A DNA stretch of 64,000 nucleotides from positions 186,001 to 250,000 of the forward strand of contig AP025582.1 of assembly GCA_022846075.1 (NCBI GenBank), written 5' to 3'. Each line of letters starts with the position of its first letter. Positions within the stretch are counted from its first letter, which is position 1. The stretch comes from Oscillospiraceae bacterium (GTDB lineage: Bacteria; Bacillota; Clostridia; Oscillospirales; Oscillospiraceae). Below, in pieces: positions 40,341-49,004 of the stretch. The notes under the pieces were generated by a model, which ran no database searches, was not told the origin of the DNA, and saw only the letters and a list, made by a program, of their open reading frames with translations. Both the position numbers and the translations under genes were made by a program.

Positions 40341-40829
40341 ATGATTGAAAACATTACATGGATACTTGCTGTTGTGTATGCTGTGATTCTGTTTATTTTA
40401 TACCACAAAATCTTTCATGTCATATATTTTGACTTTACAAATGGATTTTTGGGTGAATTGATAACCTGTTTTTTCGGAGGGATTTTGCTGGCGGGGGGTA
40501 CAATGAAGCTGTTGGGCGGCCTAATTGGCGGTGTTACCGGCATTGTGGCCGGCATCCTGCATATTGTTTTGAGAATTTTATCTTTTGCCGTTTTGCTCAT
40601 CGCGCTTGCGATGGTGGTCTGGACTGTCAGGTTCTTTTTGTTTTTAAAAAAGGAGCATATCAATCCCTTTAAAAGTGAGCCAATTTCCAGCCTTAGCGAA
40701 AAGCCGGAAGAGAATGCGAGCAGTTTTTTGAAAATGGCATATTTTATTTACCATAACCGAGTGCAAGGTATCATTGCCGGGCTTGCTGGCATCGTGTTTG
40801 TCCTCTTTGCAGTCCGGGCTTTTTTCTGA
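40341..40829 (+). CDS. Unrecognised integral membrane protein
   Basis: A 162-residue protein with four or five hydrophobic segments: ITWILAVVYAVILFILY (residues 4-20), GELITCFFGGILLAGGTMKL, GGLIGGVTGIVAGILHIVL, FAVLLIALAMVVWTVRFFLF and a C-terminal GIIAGLAGIVFVLFAVRAF. A cytosolic loop of about 45 residues precedes the last helix. The start at 40341 follows GAGAGGGGCG. No family is recognised. It shares an AT-rich island and regulatory region with the XRE gene; the two probably form one regulated unit. Confidence 0.7.
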   Translation: MIENITWILAVVYAVILFILYHKIFHVIYFDFTNGFLGELITCFFGGILLAGGTMKLLGGLIGGVTGIVAGILHIVLRILSFAVLLIALAMVVWTVRFFLFLKKEHINPFKSEPISSLSEKPEENASSFLKMAYFIYHNRVQGIIAGLAGIVFVLFAVRAFF

Positions 40830-40982
40830 TTTCGCCGCGATTCTAAACATATTACACCAGTAAAGGCCCCCGGAGAATTCATTTTCCGGGGGCTTTTCAT
40901 TGTGCCTGTACTCAAAATCTCCCCTTGCCCTTGCGTTCCTTCTGCGCTACAATATCCCCATCCCAAGAAGGAGGCCCCAACC

Positions 40983-41537
40983 ATGAAACTCCTGCTCCAC
41001 ATCTGCTGTGCCCCCTGCTCGGTGGCCTGCGTCAAGCAGCTGCGCGCCGAGGGCATCGAGCCCACGGGCTTTTGGTACAACCCCAATATCCACCCCTTCA
41101 CCGAGTACCGCGCCCGCCGCAACTGCCTCACCGACTACGCCAAGTCCATCGGCCTGGAGCTGGTGATGGAGGACGAGTACGGCCTGCGGCCCTTCGTGAA
41201 GGCGGTGTGCGGCGACATCGACGGCCGCTGCGGCTACTGCTACGCCTGCCGCCTGGCGGAAACCGCCCGGTACGCCGCCGAGAACGGCTTCGACGCCTTC
41301 TGCACCACCCTCACCGTCAGCCCCTACCAGAACACTCCCCTCATCTTCGAGACGGGGGAAAAGCTGGCGAGACAGTACGGCGTGAAGTTCGCCCCCTACG
41401 ACTTCTCCTCCCGCTACCGGGAGGGCCAGGACGAGGCCCGGGCCCTGGGGCTCTACATGCAGAAGTACTGCGGGTGCGTGTTCAGCGAAGAGGACCGCTA
41501 CCGCAAAAAGAAGAAAAAGAAAGCGGAGGCCTGTTGA
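40983..41537 (+). CDS. queH: Epoxyqueuosine reductase QueH
   Basis: A 184-residue enzyme of the DUF208/QueH family that reduces epoxyqueuosine to queuosine in tRNA, the last step of this wobble modification. Conserved cysteines are HICCAPCSVAC (about residue 7) and CGYCYACRL (about residue 81), as well as KYCGCVFSEEDRY near the C-terminus, expected to bind iron-sulfur and metal. The start MKLLLHICC at 40983 follows AAGAAGGAGG. It ends in a highly basic tail, RKKKKKKAEAC. No other queuosine genes lie nearby. Confidence 0.92.
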   Translation: MKLLLHICCAPCSVACVKQLRAEGIEPTGFWYNPNIHPFTEYRARRNCLTDYAKSIGLELVMEDEYGLRPFVKAVCGDIDGRCGYCYACRLAETARYAAENGFDAFCTTLTVSPYQNTPLIFETGEKLARQYGVKFAPYDFSSRYREGQDEARALGLYMQKYCGCVFSEEDRYRKKKKKKAEAC

Positions 41538-41553
41538 GGCCTCCGCTTTTTTC
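41521..41553. terminator. Bidirectional terminator between queH and the SLH/FG-GAP gene
   Basis: AAAGCGGAGGCC pairs with GGCCTCCGCTTT, followed by TTTTC. The stem overlaps the queH stop codon and ends just before the stop of the convergent gene. Confidence 0.85.
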
Positions 41554-41554
41554 G

Positions 41555-43732
41555 TCAGTCCAGGTCGTATACCGTCACCCCGGACAGGTAGGTGTGCAGC
41601 AGGATCTCCATTTTTTCGTCCCCGTCCACGTCGGCGATGACCGGGGAGATGCAGCAGCCGTTGGGGATGGGGTCACCCAGGGAGTCGGGCAGCTCCACCC
41701 GCTGGAGCACGTTGCCCTGGGTGTCGGCGATGAGGAGGGAGCCCTTTTTGCTTCCGTTCTTCTGGGTGTGGGTGGCGAAAACGATCTCGGGGGTGCCGTC
41801 GCCGTTGAAGTCATATACCGCCGGGGCGGTGGCGTACTCCATGGTTGTGCCGTCGTAGACGTTGATGGGCCAGCTCCCGTGCTGGGTGTGGTCCAGCCAG
41901 TAGCAGTTGAGCTTGCCGGAGAAGTCGGGGTAGAGGATCTCCAGCTTCCCGTCCCCGTCCAGATCCGCGCACACCGGGTCGGGGGTGCACCGCTCGATGA
42001 CCGACCAGTCCTCGGAGAGGGGGGCGCCCAGGCGGTCGGGGGCGGACATCCAGCCGGCGTCGAACCGGGTACGGTCGCCCCGGTAGAGGTAGAGCTCCTG
42101 GTAGAGGCTGGGCAGGGGGCCCACCGCCCGGTCGTGGACCGCGCCCACTACGGCAACCTCGCTCTTCCCGTCCCCGTCCACGTCGGCGATGACGGCCTTG
42201 GAGTGGGTGAAGGTGGCGATGCGCCGCTCGTTCATGGGCAGGGAAAAGAGGTCAATGGGGTACCCCATGCGGTCATTCTGGATGCCCCAGCCGCCGTTGG
42301 GGACCTGATACTCGTAGGCGGCGTCGGAAAAGGCCCCCACCCGGCCCCAGACCACGCCGCCCCGGAGGGCGGCGGCGGAGCGGACCTGGGTGCCGTCGGG
42401 CTTGTAGGCGCAGATCTGGGGCACGTCGGCGGGCACCACGATCTCGGGGACGCCGTCGCCGTCGATGTCCCCGATGGCGATGTTGTCGTTGAACACGCCC
42501 CAGGCGAAGGCGGTTCCGGCGGCCTGGGGGTCGGTCTCCTTGCGCTGGAACTTCTGGCCGTCCACGCTGGGGTCCAGCTGGGGCCAGCCGGGGCGGACGC
42601 TGCCGTCATGCTCGTAGACCCAGACGTTGATCCCGTCGGCCTCGCCGATGCCCGCGGCGATCTCCAGGGTGCCGTCCCCGTCCAGGTCGGCCACCGCCAC
42701 GCTGTAAATGTCCCCGGGCAGAGTCACGGGCCAGCCGGGCTTGAAGTAGCCGTAGCGGTCGTATACCGCCAGGGTGCCGTTGGAGTGGCCGGTGACGATC
42801 TCGTTGAGGCCGTCGCCGTCCACGTCCCCCACGAACACGTCGGCCCAGGTCCGGCCCAGGTATTGGGCGTTCGGATTGCTTCGGTCGTAGCCCGAGGGCA
42901 CCCGCCACTTGAGGGCGCCGGTGGCGGCGTCCAGGCAGGTAATGGAGTAGGAGGCGGCGATGATCTCCAGGGTGCCGTCCCCCTCCAGGTCGCAGACGGC
43001 GGGCTGGGCGTTGTACGCCTCCTCCACCCAGCCGGTGTCGTATTTCCCGGCCCCGGTGTACTTCAGGGAGAGGGTCCCCAGGGCCCCGGCGGAGATGGAG
43101 CGGGTCTGCCCGGCGGCAATGGCGTCCCGGTTGGTGTATATGTTGTAGAGGAGCTGGTAGGCCTGCTCCAGGGTGACGGGGGCCTGGGGGGACATGGAGT
43201 TGCCCCCGGTGCCGTTCATGATCTGGATAAGGTAGGCCCGCTTCACGCTCCCGGCGGCCCAGGAGCTCAGCTCGGCCTCGTCGGAAAAGGTGACGGCGGA
43301 CACGTCGGCCCCGCTGTACGGCAGGCCGCAGGCGTCCAGCACCCGCAGGAGCATGACGGCGATCTGCTCCCGGTTCACCGCCGCGTCGGGGGAGAAGGTG
43401 GTGCCGTCCCCGGTGCCGTTGACCAGCCCCAGCTTGTAGGCCCGCAGGACGTTCACGTCATCGGTGTCGGTGAAGGGGTTTTTCGTCTGGGAGACGTCCG
43501 GGGTGGGCATCACGGTGATGAGCTCGTAGAGGACGACCCCCAGCCGGGCAAAGTCCGCCCGGGTGACGGTCCTGTCATAGCCGCTGAAGTCGGCGTCGGT
43601 GAGCTTTCCGGTGCCCTGAAGCCAGGTGACGGCGTTCCCCGCCCAGGGGGAGGGCGTATCGGAGGCCCCGGCGGCGGGGAGGGCGGACAGGATCAGGGCG
43701 GCGCTGAGCAGAAGGGCGGCGGCGCGTTTCAT
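41555..43732 (-). CDS. SLH-anchored protein with eight FG-GAP/VCBS repeats
   Basis: A 725-residue exported protein. The signal peptide starts MKRAAALLLSAALILSALPA; this ATG at 43732 has GAGGGAC, while an upstream extension lacks both. Three SLH domains (about residues 30-215) bind the cell-wall polymer; FTDTDDVNVLRAYKLGLVNG is a typical one. The rest holds eight repeats of the pattern Asp-x-Asp-Gly-Asp-Gly ... Glu-Ile, for example DVDGDGLNEIVTG and DLDGDGKLEILYP. These calcium-binding loops build beta-propellers. Adhesion or surface binding is likely. The ligand is unknown. Confidence 0.88.
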   Translation of the reverse strand: MKRAAALLLSAALILSALPAAGASDTPSPWAGNAVTWLQGTGKLTDADFSGYDRTVTRADFARLGVVLYELITVMPTPDVSQTKNPFTDTDDVNVLRAYKLGLVNGTGDGTTFSPDAAVNREQIAVMLLRVLDACGLPYSGADVSAVTFSDEAELSSWAAGSVKRAYLIQIMNGTGGNSMSPQAPVTLEQAYQLLYNIYTNRDAIAAGQTRSISAGALGTLSLKYTGAGKYDTGWVEEAYNAQPAVCDLEGDGTLEIIAASYSITCLDAATGALKWRVPSGYDRSNPNAQYLGRTWADVFVGDVDGDGLNEIVTGHSNGTLAVYDRYGYFKPGWPVTLPGDIYSVAVADLDGDGTLEIAAGIGEADGINVWVYEHDGSVRPGWPQLDPSVDGQKFQRKETDPQAAGTAFAWGVFNDNIAIGDIDGDGVPEIVVPADVPQICAYKPDGTQVRSAAALRGGVVWGRVGAFSDAAYEYQVPNGGWGIQNDRMGYPIDLFSLPMNERRIATFTHSKAVIADVDGDGKSEVAVVGAVHDRAVGPLPSLYQELYLYRGDRTRFDAGWMSAPDRLGAPLSEDWSVIERCTPDPVCADLDGDGKLEILYPDFSGKLNCYWLDHTQHGSWPINVYDGTTMEYATAPAVYDFNGDGTPEIVFATHTQKNGSKKGSLLIADTQGNVLQRVELPDSLGDPIPNGCCISPVIADVDGDEKMEILLHTYLSGVTVYDLD

Positions 43733-43759
43733 AGCAGGTCCCTCGTTTCCTATATAGTT

Positions 43760-43788
43760 ATCATATAGGATAGCAAATTTATTTCCAA
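43760..43788 (-). promoter_or_regulatory. Promoter of the SLH/FG-GAP gene
   Basis: On the minus strand TTGGAA (43788-43783), a 17-base spacer and TATGAT (43765-43760). Confidence 0.6.
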
Positions 43789-43841
43789 ATGTAAATAAAA
43801 ATGGGAGAGATCTCCTAAAAGAGAAAAAAGGAAAGAAAAAA

Positions 43842-43870
43842 CGCCCCGGGACCACAAGGGTCCCGGGGCG
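43842..43870 (-). terminator. Terminator after the large SLH protein gene
   Basis: On the minus strand CGCCCCGGGACC pairs with GGTCCCGGGGCG and is followed by six Ts. Confidence 0.9.
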
Positions 43871-43891
43871 GTCTGGGGTTCAGCGGGCGGT

Positions 43892-46225
43892 TCAGTTCTG
43901 CTTGATGACGATGGTGGCCACGAAGGCGGCGCCGTCATAGCTGCCGTAGGCGGTGATGACGTCCCCGGCGGTGAAGCCGGAGGACAGGCTCAGGCTGGAG
44001 CCGGACAGGCTCATAAGGCTGGCGTTCTTCACGTCCACGGTGACCAGGTTGGTATTTCCCAGGGAATCGGTGACCTGGACGGTCATGGTCCGGGTGCCGC
44101 CGGAGGAGTTGGTGAGGAGCACCGTGCCCTTCAGCTCCGTGGCGGAGGAGGAGGTGGCGGTGATCTCGATGGAGATGACCTGGTCCCCGTTGGTCACGAG
44201 GCCCACGGTGTAGCCGGGCTTCAGGCTGTAAATATTGGAGGAAGCGCTCCCCTGGGTGACCGACACGCCCTCGGAGACGGAATAGGTGGCGGTGGTGCCG
44301 TCGGTGAGCTTCACTTCCATGGTGACGCCGTTGGTCTCCATGGTGATCTTGTTGATGGTGCCGTTCAGGTTGGCGGTCTGGGGGGTGGCGTCGATCTTCT
44401 CCACCTCGTTGTAGCGGATGGTCACCACCACACTGTCGCCGGTGCGCAGCTGGTCGATGGAGCTGGTCTTATTGCTGCGGTTGATGGTGGGCAGGTCGGT
44501 GATGTCCAGGGAATAGGTCACCACGCTGTCGTCGGCCTGGGTGATCTGGATCACGGTGGTGGTGCCGTAGGTGATGGAGGTCAGGGTACCCTCCACGGTG
44601 ACGGAGCCGGAGTAGGCCTCCATCTGGGTGATCATATTGCCCGACACCAGGACGGTGACGTACCAGCCGCTCTCAATCTGGGAGACAGTCTTCACATCGC
44701 CGTTGTAGGTGATGACGGCGCTCTGGCTCACGTTATAGGAGACCTCTTTGCCGGTGAACTGGTCCACGATGTAGACGCTCCGGGCGGTGCCCACGGTGCC
44801 CAGCCGCTTGATGGGCCCCTGAATGTAGTTGCTGACGGTGTCCACGGCGATGGAGGCGGCCTCCGCGGTGTCGTTGCTCACCCGGACCTGGACGTAGTCG
44901 CCCACGTTGCCGGTGGTGAGGGAGCCCAGCACCCCGTTGACGGTGACGGCGATGCCGGTGGGCACGGAGTAGCGGTAGACCACGCCGTTGAACTGGGTGA
45001 CCCCCAAGGTGGTGGTGCCGCCTACGGTGGTGACGCTCTCCACCAGGCCGCTGACCAGCTGGGTGCCGCCGGCGAACTTCACACCCGCCAGATGGCCCAT
45101 CTCGTCCACGTAACACACCGCGGAGGTGTACCCGGCGTCCTCGTCGATGATGCTGCGGTCCCCCACGGTCTTGCCCACCATCACCTCGGTGAAGCGGTCG
45201 ATGGTCAGGTTCCTGGCCGCGCCGTTGACCAGCAGGGAGAGCTGGCCGTCGGCCAGGCTGGAGACGCTGCCGTTATAAGTGGTGAGGGCGCCGCTGAGCC
45301 GGGCCTCCCGCACCGCGCCGCCGGAGGTCAGGTTCAGCCTGACGTACTGGCCGGTCTTCAGGGCGGTGGAGGTGGTGAGCATGTTGTCCTCGTAGATCTT
45401 CACGGTGGAGGGCAGGGAGTAGGAGCGGTTGCCCGAGATGTCGCTGGAGAGGGTGAGGATGATGGCGCCGTCGGCGGAGGAGGTGACGGCGGCGATGGTG
45501 CCCCCCTGCCAGTCGTAGGTGGTATATTCGGGAAGCTCGGTGACGATGCCGGAGGTCTTCATGAAGTCCAGGGCCCGGCTGAGCATGGTGGTCATCTGGG
45601 CCCGGGTCACCGCGCCCTTGGGGTCAAAGTCCCCGGTGTCGGTACCCTTGACGATGCCGAAGTTGGTGAGGACATAGACATAGGGCTGCAGGGCGGCGGA
45701 GATGTCACTCTTGTCCTTATAGGTCAGGGAGTAGGTGGTCAGGCTCTTGGCCAGGGGCTCCAGCTGCATGGCCCGCACCAGGTACATGCAGATGTTTTCC
45801 CGGGTGATGGTCTTGGCCAGGGCGCCCGCCTCGGACAGGGCCTCCAGCTCCGGAACGGTGAGGACCCCGGCCTCCACGGCCACGGCCATCTCCTTGGCGG
45901 CCCAGGAGACCATGCTCTCGGGGAGGATCTCCTCCATCTGCTCGGCCCGGGCCTGGGCGATCTTGGTCTGGGTGGAGGACTCCACCCCCGTGGCCCTGGC
46001 GCAGAACAGGAGGGTCTCGGCCGCGGTCATCTTGCCCTCGGGCTTGAAGGTGCCGTCCTCGTAGCCCTTGGCGTAGCCCTGGTTGGACATCTTGCTGATG
46101 TCGGAATAGCCCCAATAGGTGCTGGGCACGTCGGTAAACTCAATGGCGGCGGCGGGCAGCGCCGTCATGGAGAGGGTGAGCGCCAGTGTGGTGGCAAGCG
46201 CCCCGAGCCGTTTCAATTTCATCAT
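43892..46225 (-). CDS. Large SLH-domain surface protein
   Basis: A 777-residue exported protein with signal peptide MMKLKRLGALATTLALTLSM ... AAA. The start at 46225 is five bases after GGAGG; the next codon is also ATG. SLH-type domains occupy about residues 28-245, with FTDVPSTYWGYSDISKMSNQ and FDPKGAVTRAQMTTMLSRAL. From about residue 260 onward it is a Thr/Ser/Val-rich beta protein, with many phrases such as TYNGSVSSL, VTYNGDVKTVSQI and TYSLDITDLP, typical of S-layer bodies. It may be an S-layer or major surface protein. A consensus promoter suggests strong expression. Confidence 0.85.
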   Translation of the reverse strand: MMKLKRLGALATTLALTLSMTALPAAAIEFTDVPSTYWGYSDISKMSNQGYAKGYEDGTFKPEGKMTAAETLLFCARATGVESSTQTKIAQARAEQMEEILPESMVSWAAKEMAVAVEAGVLTVPELEALSEAGALAKTITRENICMYLVRAMQLEPLAKSLTTYSLTYKDKSDISAALQPYVYVLTNFGIVKGTDTGDFDPKGAVTRAQMTTMLSRALDFMKTSGIVTELPEYTTYDWQGGTIAAVTSSADGAIILTLSSDISGNRSYSLPSTVKIYEDNMLTTSTALKTGQYVRLNLTSGGAVREARLSGALTTYNGSVSSLADGQLSLLVNGAARNLTIDRFTEVMVGKTVGDRSIIDEDAGYTSAVCYVDEMGHLAGVKFAGGTQLVSGLVESVTTVGGTTTLGVTQFNGVVYRYSVPTGIAVTVNGVLGSLTTGNVGDYVQVRVSNDTAEAASIAVDTVSNYIQGPIKRLGTVGTARSVYIVDQFTGKEVSYNVSQSAVITYNGDVKTVSQIESGWYVTVLVSGNMITQMEAYSGSVTVEGTLTSITYGTTTVIQITQADDSVVTYSLDITDLPTINRSNKTSSIDQLRTGDSVVVTIRYNEVEKIDATPQTANLNGTINKITMETNGVTMEVKLTDGTTATYSVSEGVSVTQGSASSNIYSLKPGYTVGLVTNGDQVISIEITATSSSATELKGTVLLTNSSGGTRTMTVQVTDSLGNTNLVTVDVKNASLMSLSGSSLSLSSGFTAGDVITAYGSYDGAAFVATIVIKQN

Positions 46226-46267
46226 AGGTACCTCCAAAATAATCTTGAAAATGGGTACTTTACATAA

Positions 46268-46296
46268 ATTATACGCTTTCACCGGGGAAAATGCAA
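46268..46296 (-). promoter_or_regulatory. Promoter of the large SLH protein gene
   Basis: On the minus strand TTGCAT (46296-46291), a 17-base spacer and a perfect TATAAT (46273-46268). Confidence 0.78.
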
Positions 46297-46351
46297 TCAT
46301 TTCCCATGGGCGGGCCAATATTTCCCAGCAAAAAGAGGGGAAATCGGCCGA

Positions 46352-47356
46352 TCAGAGCCGCTGCTTGCGTTTGAGGCGGATATCCTCCCCGTAAAACCGC
46401 AGGACCCGGTACTCCCCCTCCAGCCGGGAGGCGGTCTGTCCGGCGTACCGGGCGCGCACCCCGTCCATGGACAGGTTGGAGGAGATGACGGTGGCCCTGC
46501 CGTGGAGCAGGCGGGAGTTGACCAGGGTGTAGAGGGCGGACTGGACGAAGGGGGTGGTCATCTCGCTGCCCAGGTCGTCCAGGATGAGCAGATCGCAGTT
46601 CAGGTACCGCCGGGTCTCCCGGCCGGCCTCCTGTCCCTCTTCGACGTCTCTGGAAAATTTTTGTTCCTCAAACCGGGCAAAGACGCTCACCGCCGTATCA
46701 TAGACCACGGAAAAGCCGTTCTCCGCCACCGTCCGGGCGATGCAGGCCGAGAGGAAGGTCTTGCCAAGGCCGGGATCGCCGGTAAGGAAGAGGTTTTTGA
46801 AATAAAATTTTCCGAACTTCTGGGCGTAGTTGAGGCACAGCTCATAGAGAAACTCCATGTTCTCCCGGGGGGACATGGCCTCTCCCGGCCAGGGGAGGGG
46901 GGAGTACCAGTCCAGGGAGAAGGCGTCGAAGCACTGCTCCCCCAGGTCCAGGAGCTTGGACAGCTCCTTCACCTGCTCCTCGGCGCACAGGGCCTTCAGG
47001 CAGTCGCACATCCGGGCGCCCACCCAGCCGGAGTCGCCGCATTTGCGGCAGGCGGGGGCGTCGCTGAGGGCGTCGGGGGAGTAGCCCGCGGCCTGGAGCA
47101 GGTCGGCCTGCCGGGCCTGGAGGGCCATGTTTTTGTCCTTGATGACCCCCAGGGCGGGGCCGGGGTCGGTGCCTGAGCGCAGGCAGGAGCTGATGATGTC
47201 CAGGATGGTCCCCTTAAGCTGGCGGTCGATGTCGGCCAGCTCGGGCACCTGGGCGTAGATGGCCTTCCGGCGGCGGGACAGGTCCTCCTGCCGGGCTTTC
47301 CGGGCCCCTTCCAGCCGGGCGGAGGCCCGGCGGAGGACGGCGGGATCATATGCCAT
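46352..47356 (-). CDS. DnaC/DnaI-like replicative helicase loader
   Basis: A 334-residue AAA+ ATPase. The N-terminal helical region (about residues 1-100) is followed by a cysteine cluster, CRKCGDSGWVGARMCDCLK (about residue 102), as in DnaI-type loaders. Walker A is GDPGLGKTFLSACIA (about residue 192) and Walker B is LLILDDLGSE (about residue 256). ISSNLSMDGVRARY is the sensor region. It should load the DnaB helicase at origins. The start codon directly follows the stop of the upstream DnaD gene (TGAATG), so both are co-translated. Confidence 0.9.
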   Translation of the reverse strand: MAYDPAVLRRASARLEGARKARQEDLSRRRKAIYAQVPELADIDRQLKGTILDIISSCLRSGTDPGPALGVIKDKNMALQARQADLLQAAGYSPDALSDAPACRKCGDSGWVGARMCDCLKALCAEEQVKELSKLLDLGEQCFDAFSLDWYSPLPWPGEAMSPRENMEFLYELCLNYAQKFGKFYFKNLFLTGDPGLGKTFLSACIARTVAENGFSVVYDTAVSVFARFEEQKFSRDVEEGQEAGRETRRYLNCDLLILDDLGSEMTTPFVQSALYTLVNSRLLHGRATVISSNLSMDGVRARYAGQTASRLEGEYRVLRFYGEDIRLKRKQRL

Positions 47357-48340
47357 TCAGGTTCCCTCCTCGCTGTGCTGTCTCAAAAAGGCCCGCATCC
47401 GCTCCATATCCTCCCGGGCCCTTCGGTCGGCCTCGCCGGGGGCGGCGGGCTGGGGAGCGGTGGCCCCGGCGGCGGAGGCGGGGCGCTGGGGGCGGACGCT
47501 GTCCCCGGCGGTGATCTGGGCCAGGGTGTGCAGGCCCTTCTGGTGCCAGTTCTTCAAAATGGAATTCATATAAGGCCAGTTGAGGGACTGCTTTTTCAGC
47601 ACCGTTTTCTCGTAGGCCAGGCGGATGGCCTCGTCGTCGAAGCCCATGTCCACCCAGGCGGCGATGTATTCCTTTTCCCGGGCCACCGGGGGCCGGTCCC
47701 GGATGTCCAGCAGGGCCATGATCTGCCCCGCCCGGGAGCGCAGCATGGCCAGCCGTTTCAGGTGGGCCTCCGCCCCCTCCATGGTGTCCACCCCCCGCTC
47801 CTTCCAGCGCAGGGCCTCCTTCTGGATCTGGGGGAGCCGGGGCTTTCGGCCGGGGCCGTATTTCCGCTCGCTCTCCTCCACGCACCAGCTCACCACCAGT
47901 AGGATCACCTCGGCGGGGAGGCCGGCGAAGTCGTAGATGGTGTAGAGGCACTTGAGGTCGGCGGTGGACAGCACCTTCCCCAGACGGCGCTGGACCTCCC
48001 CCACCAGGGCGGGGAAGGGGGAATCCTTGTTCTCCAGCTCCCGGTTCAGGTCGGCGGCGGTGTACTCCGGCGGCTCCTCAGAGGGCTGGAGGGCGGGGGC
48101 CGGGGCCTGGGGGGCGGCCTCGGCCAGGCCCATCCCTACCAGGAGGGAGAGGGCGGCCTCGGTCCGGGCGGGGTCCCAGCGCAGGGCGTGGGCGGCGGGG
48201 CCGGCCTGATAGGCGCCCCCCGCCTTCAAAAGCCACAGGTAGAGGAGGGCCGCGTCCCCGTTCCCGGCGGCGATGAGCCGGTCGGCGGCCCCGGCGGCCA
48301 GGGAGAGGATATTGCCGGGCAGGAACACGCTGTCGGCCAT
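47357..48340 (-). CDS. DnaD-domain replication initiation protein
   Basis: A 327-residue protein. The N-terminal winged-helix region (about residues 10-80) is followed by a Pro/Ala-rich linker and two DnaD-type helical domains: KVLSTADLKCLYTIYDFAGL with VILLVVSWCVEE (about residues 118-150), and EYIAAWVDMGFDDEAIRLAYE with NWPYMNSILKNWHQKG (about residues 220-265). The YxxxI-type motif and NWxYxxxIL are family hallmarks. It acts with the helicase loader next to it in primosome assembly. Confidence 0.88.
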   Translation of the reverse strand: MADSVFLPGNILSLAAGAADRLIAAGNGDAALLYLWLLKAGGAYQAGPAAHALRWDPARTEAALSLLVGMGLAEAAPQAPAPALQPSEEPPEYTAADLNRELENKDSPFPALVGEVQRRLGKVLSTADLKCLYTIYDFAGLPAEVILLVVSWCVEESERKYGPGRKPRLPQIQKEALRWKERGVDTMEGAEAHLKRLAMLRSRAGQIMALLDIRDRPPVAREKEYIAAWVDMGFDDEAIRLAYEKTVLKKQSLNWPYMNSILKNWHQKGLHTLAQITAGDSVRPQRPASAAGATAPQPAAPGEADRRAREDMERMRAFLRQHSEEGT

Positions 48341-48378
48341 GGGAAGGCCCTCCTTTCGACGAAATCTTCTATTATCTC

Positions 48379-48407
48379 ATTCTACACGAAATCGCCCCTG
48401 GCGTAAA
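48379..48407 (-). promoter_or_regulatory. Promoter of the DnaD / helicase loader pair
   Basis: On the minus strand TTTACG (48407-48402), a 17-base spacer and TAGAAT (48384-48379). Confidence 0.65.
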
Positions 48408-48447
48408 GTGGGAATGTGGGGGGATGCGGCCCTGCGGGGGACGAGGG

Positions 48448-48546
48448 GCGGGCGGCTGATAGCCGCCCCTACAGATACGGCCTGCCGCGCGGGTACGCGA
48501 GTAATTTGTGCGTCCCATGTAGGGGCGGATATTATCCGCCCGCCCC
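48448..48546 (+). repeat. Dispersed repeat module B, copy 4
   Basis: GGGCGGCTGATAGCCGCCC and GGGCGGATATTATCCGCCC bracket a centre unlike the other copies. It stands alone, without A or C modules. Confidence 0.78.
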
Positions 48547-48607
48547 CGTCCCCCGCCTTTCGCGGCGGCCTGCCGCCCCAAAGAATAAAAAATTCACGAT
48601 TTTTTAT

Positions 48608-48636
48608 TTTTCAACCGCCCCTACCTATGATATAAT
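48608..48636 (+). promoter_or_regulatory. Promoter of the zapA-led gene series
   Basis: TTTTCA, a 17-base spacer and a perfect TATAAT at 48631-48636. Confidence 0.7.
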
Positions 48637-48685
48637 AACTCTAATCGCATCCGTGAAACAAAAACAGACAGAGGAGGGGCTCAGT

Positions 48686-49003
48686 GTGAAAAACCGGGTG
48701 ACCGTGACCATTGCCAACCAGGAATACACCCTGGTGGCGACCGAGGACGCCGCCTATATGGAGAAGGTGGCCCACCACGTGGACGCCAAACTGCGGGAAG
48801 TGCTGGAGGGCTCGAAGGTCTCCACCACCGAGGCCGCCGTCCTGGCCGCCCTCAACGTGGCCGACGAGTACTTTAAAGAGGTGGAGGCCGCTGAGAACCT
48901 GCGGGGCCAGCTCAAGGAGTACCTGGAGGAGGCCACCGACCTGAAGATGCAGCTGTCCGAGGCCAAGCGGGAGATCTTCAAGCTTCAGAACAAGAAGAGC
49001 TGA
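48686..49003 (+). CDS. zapA: Cell division protein ZapA
   Basis: A 105-residue protein that bundles FtsZ at the division site. The N-terminal globular part (VKNRVTVTIANQEYTLVATE, EKVAHHVDAKLREV) leads into a long coiled coil from about residue 50. The start is a GTG at 48686 with GAGGAGGGGC upstream. An ATG-initiated longer frame begins inside repeat B4 and was rejected. Confidence 0.9.
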   Translation: MKNRVTVTIANQEYTLVATEDAAYMEKVAHHVDAKLREVLEGSKVSTTEAAVLAALNVADEYFKEVEAAENLRGQLKEYLEEATDLKMQLSEAKREIFKLQNKKS

Positions 49004-49004
49004 C

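Larger units (their letters stand above)
48341..48685. other. Spacer between divergent DnaD and zapA genes
   Basis: This 345-base spacer contains two divergent promoters with repeat module B4 between them. No gene is supported. Confidence 0.75.
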
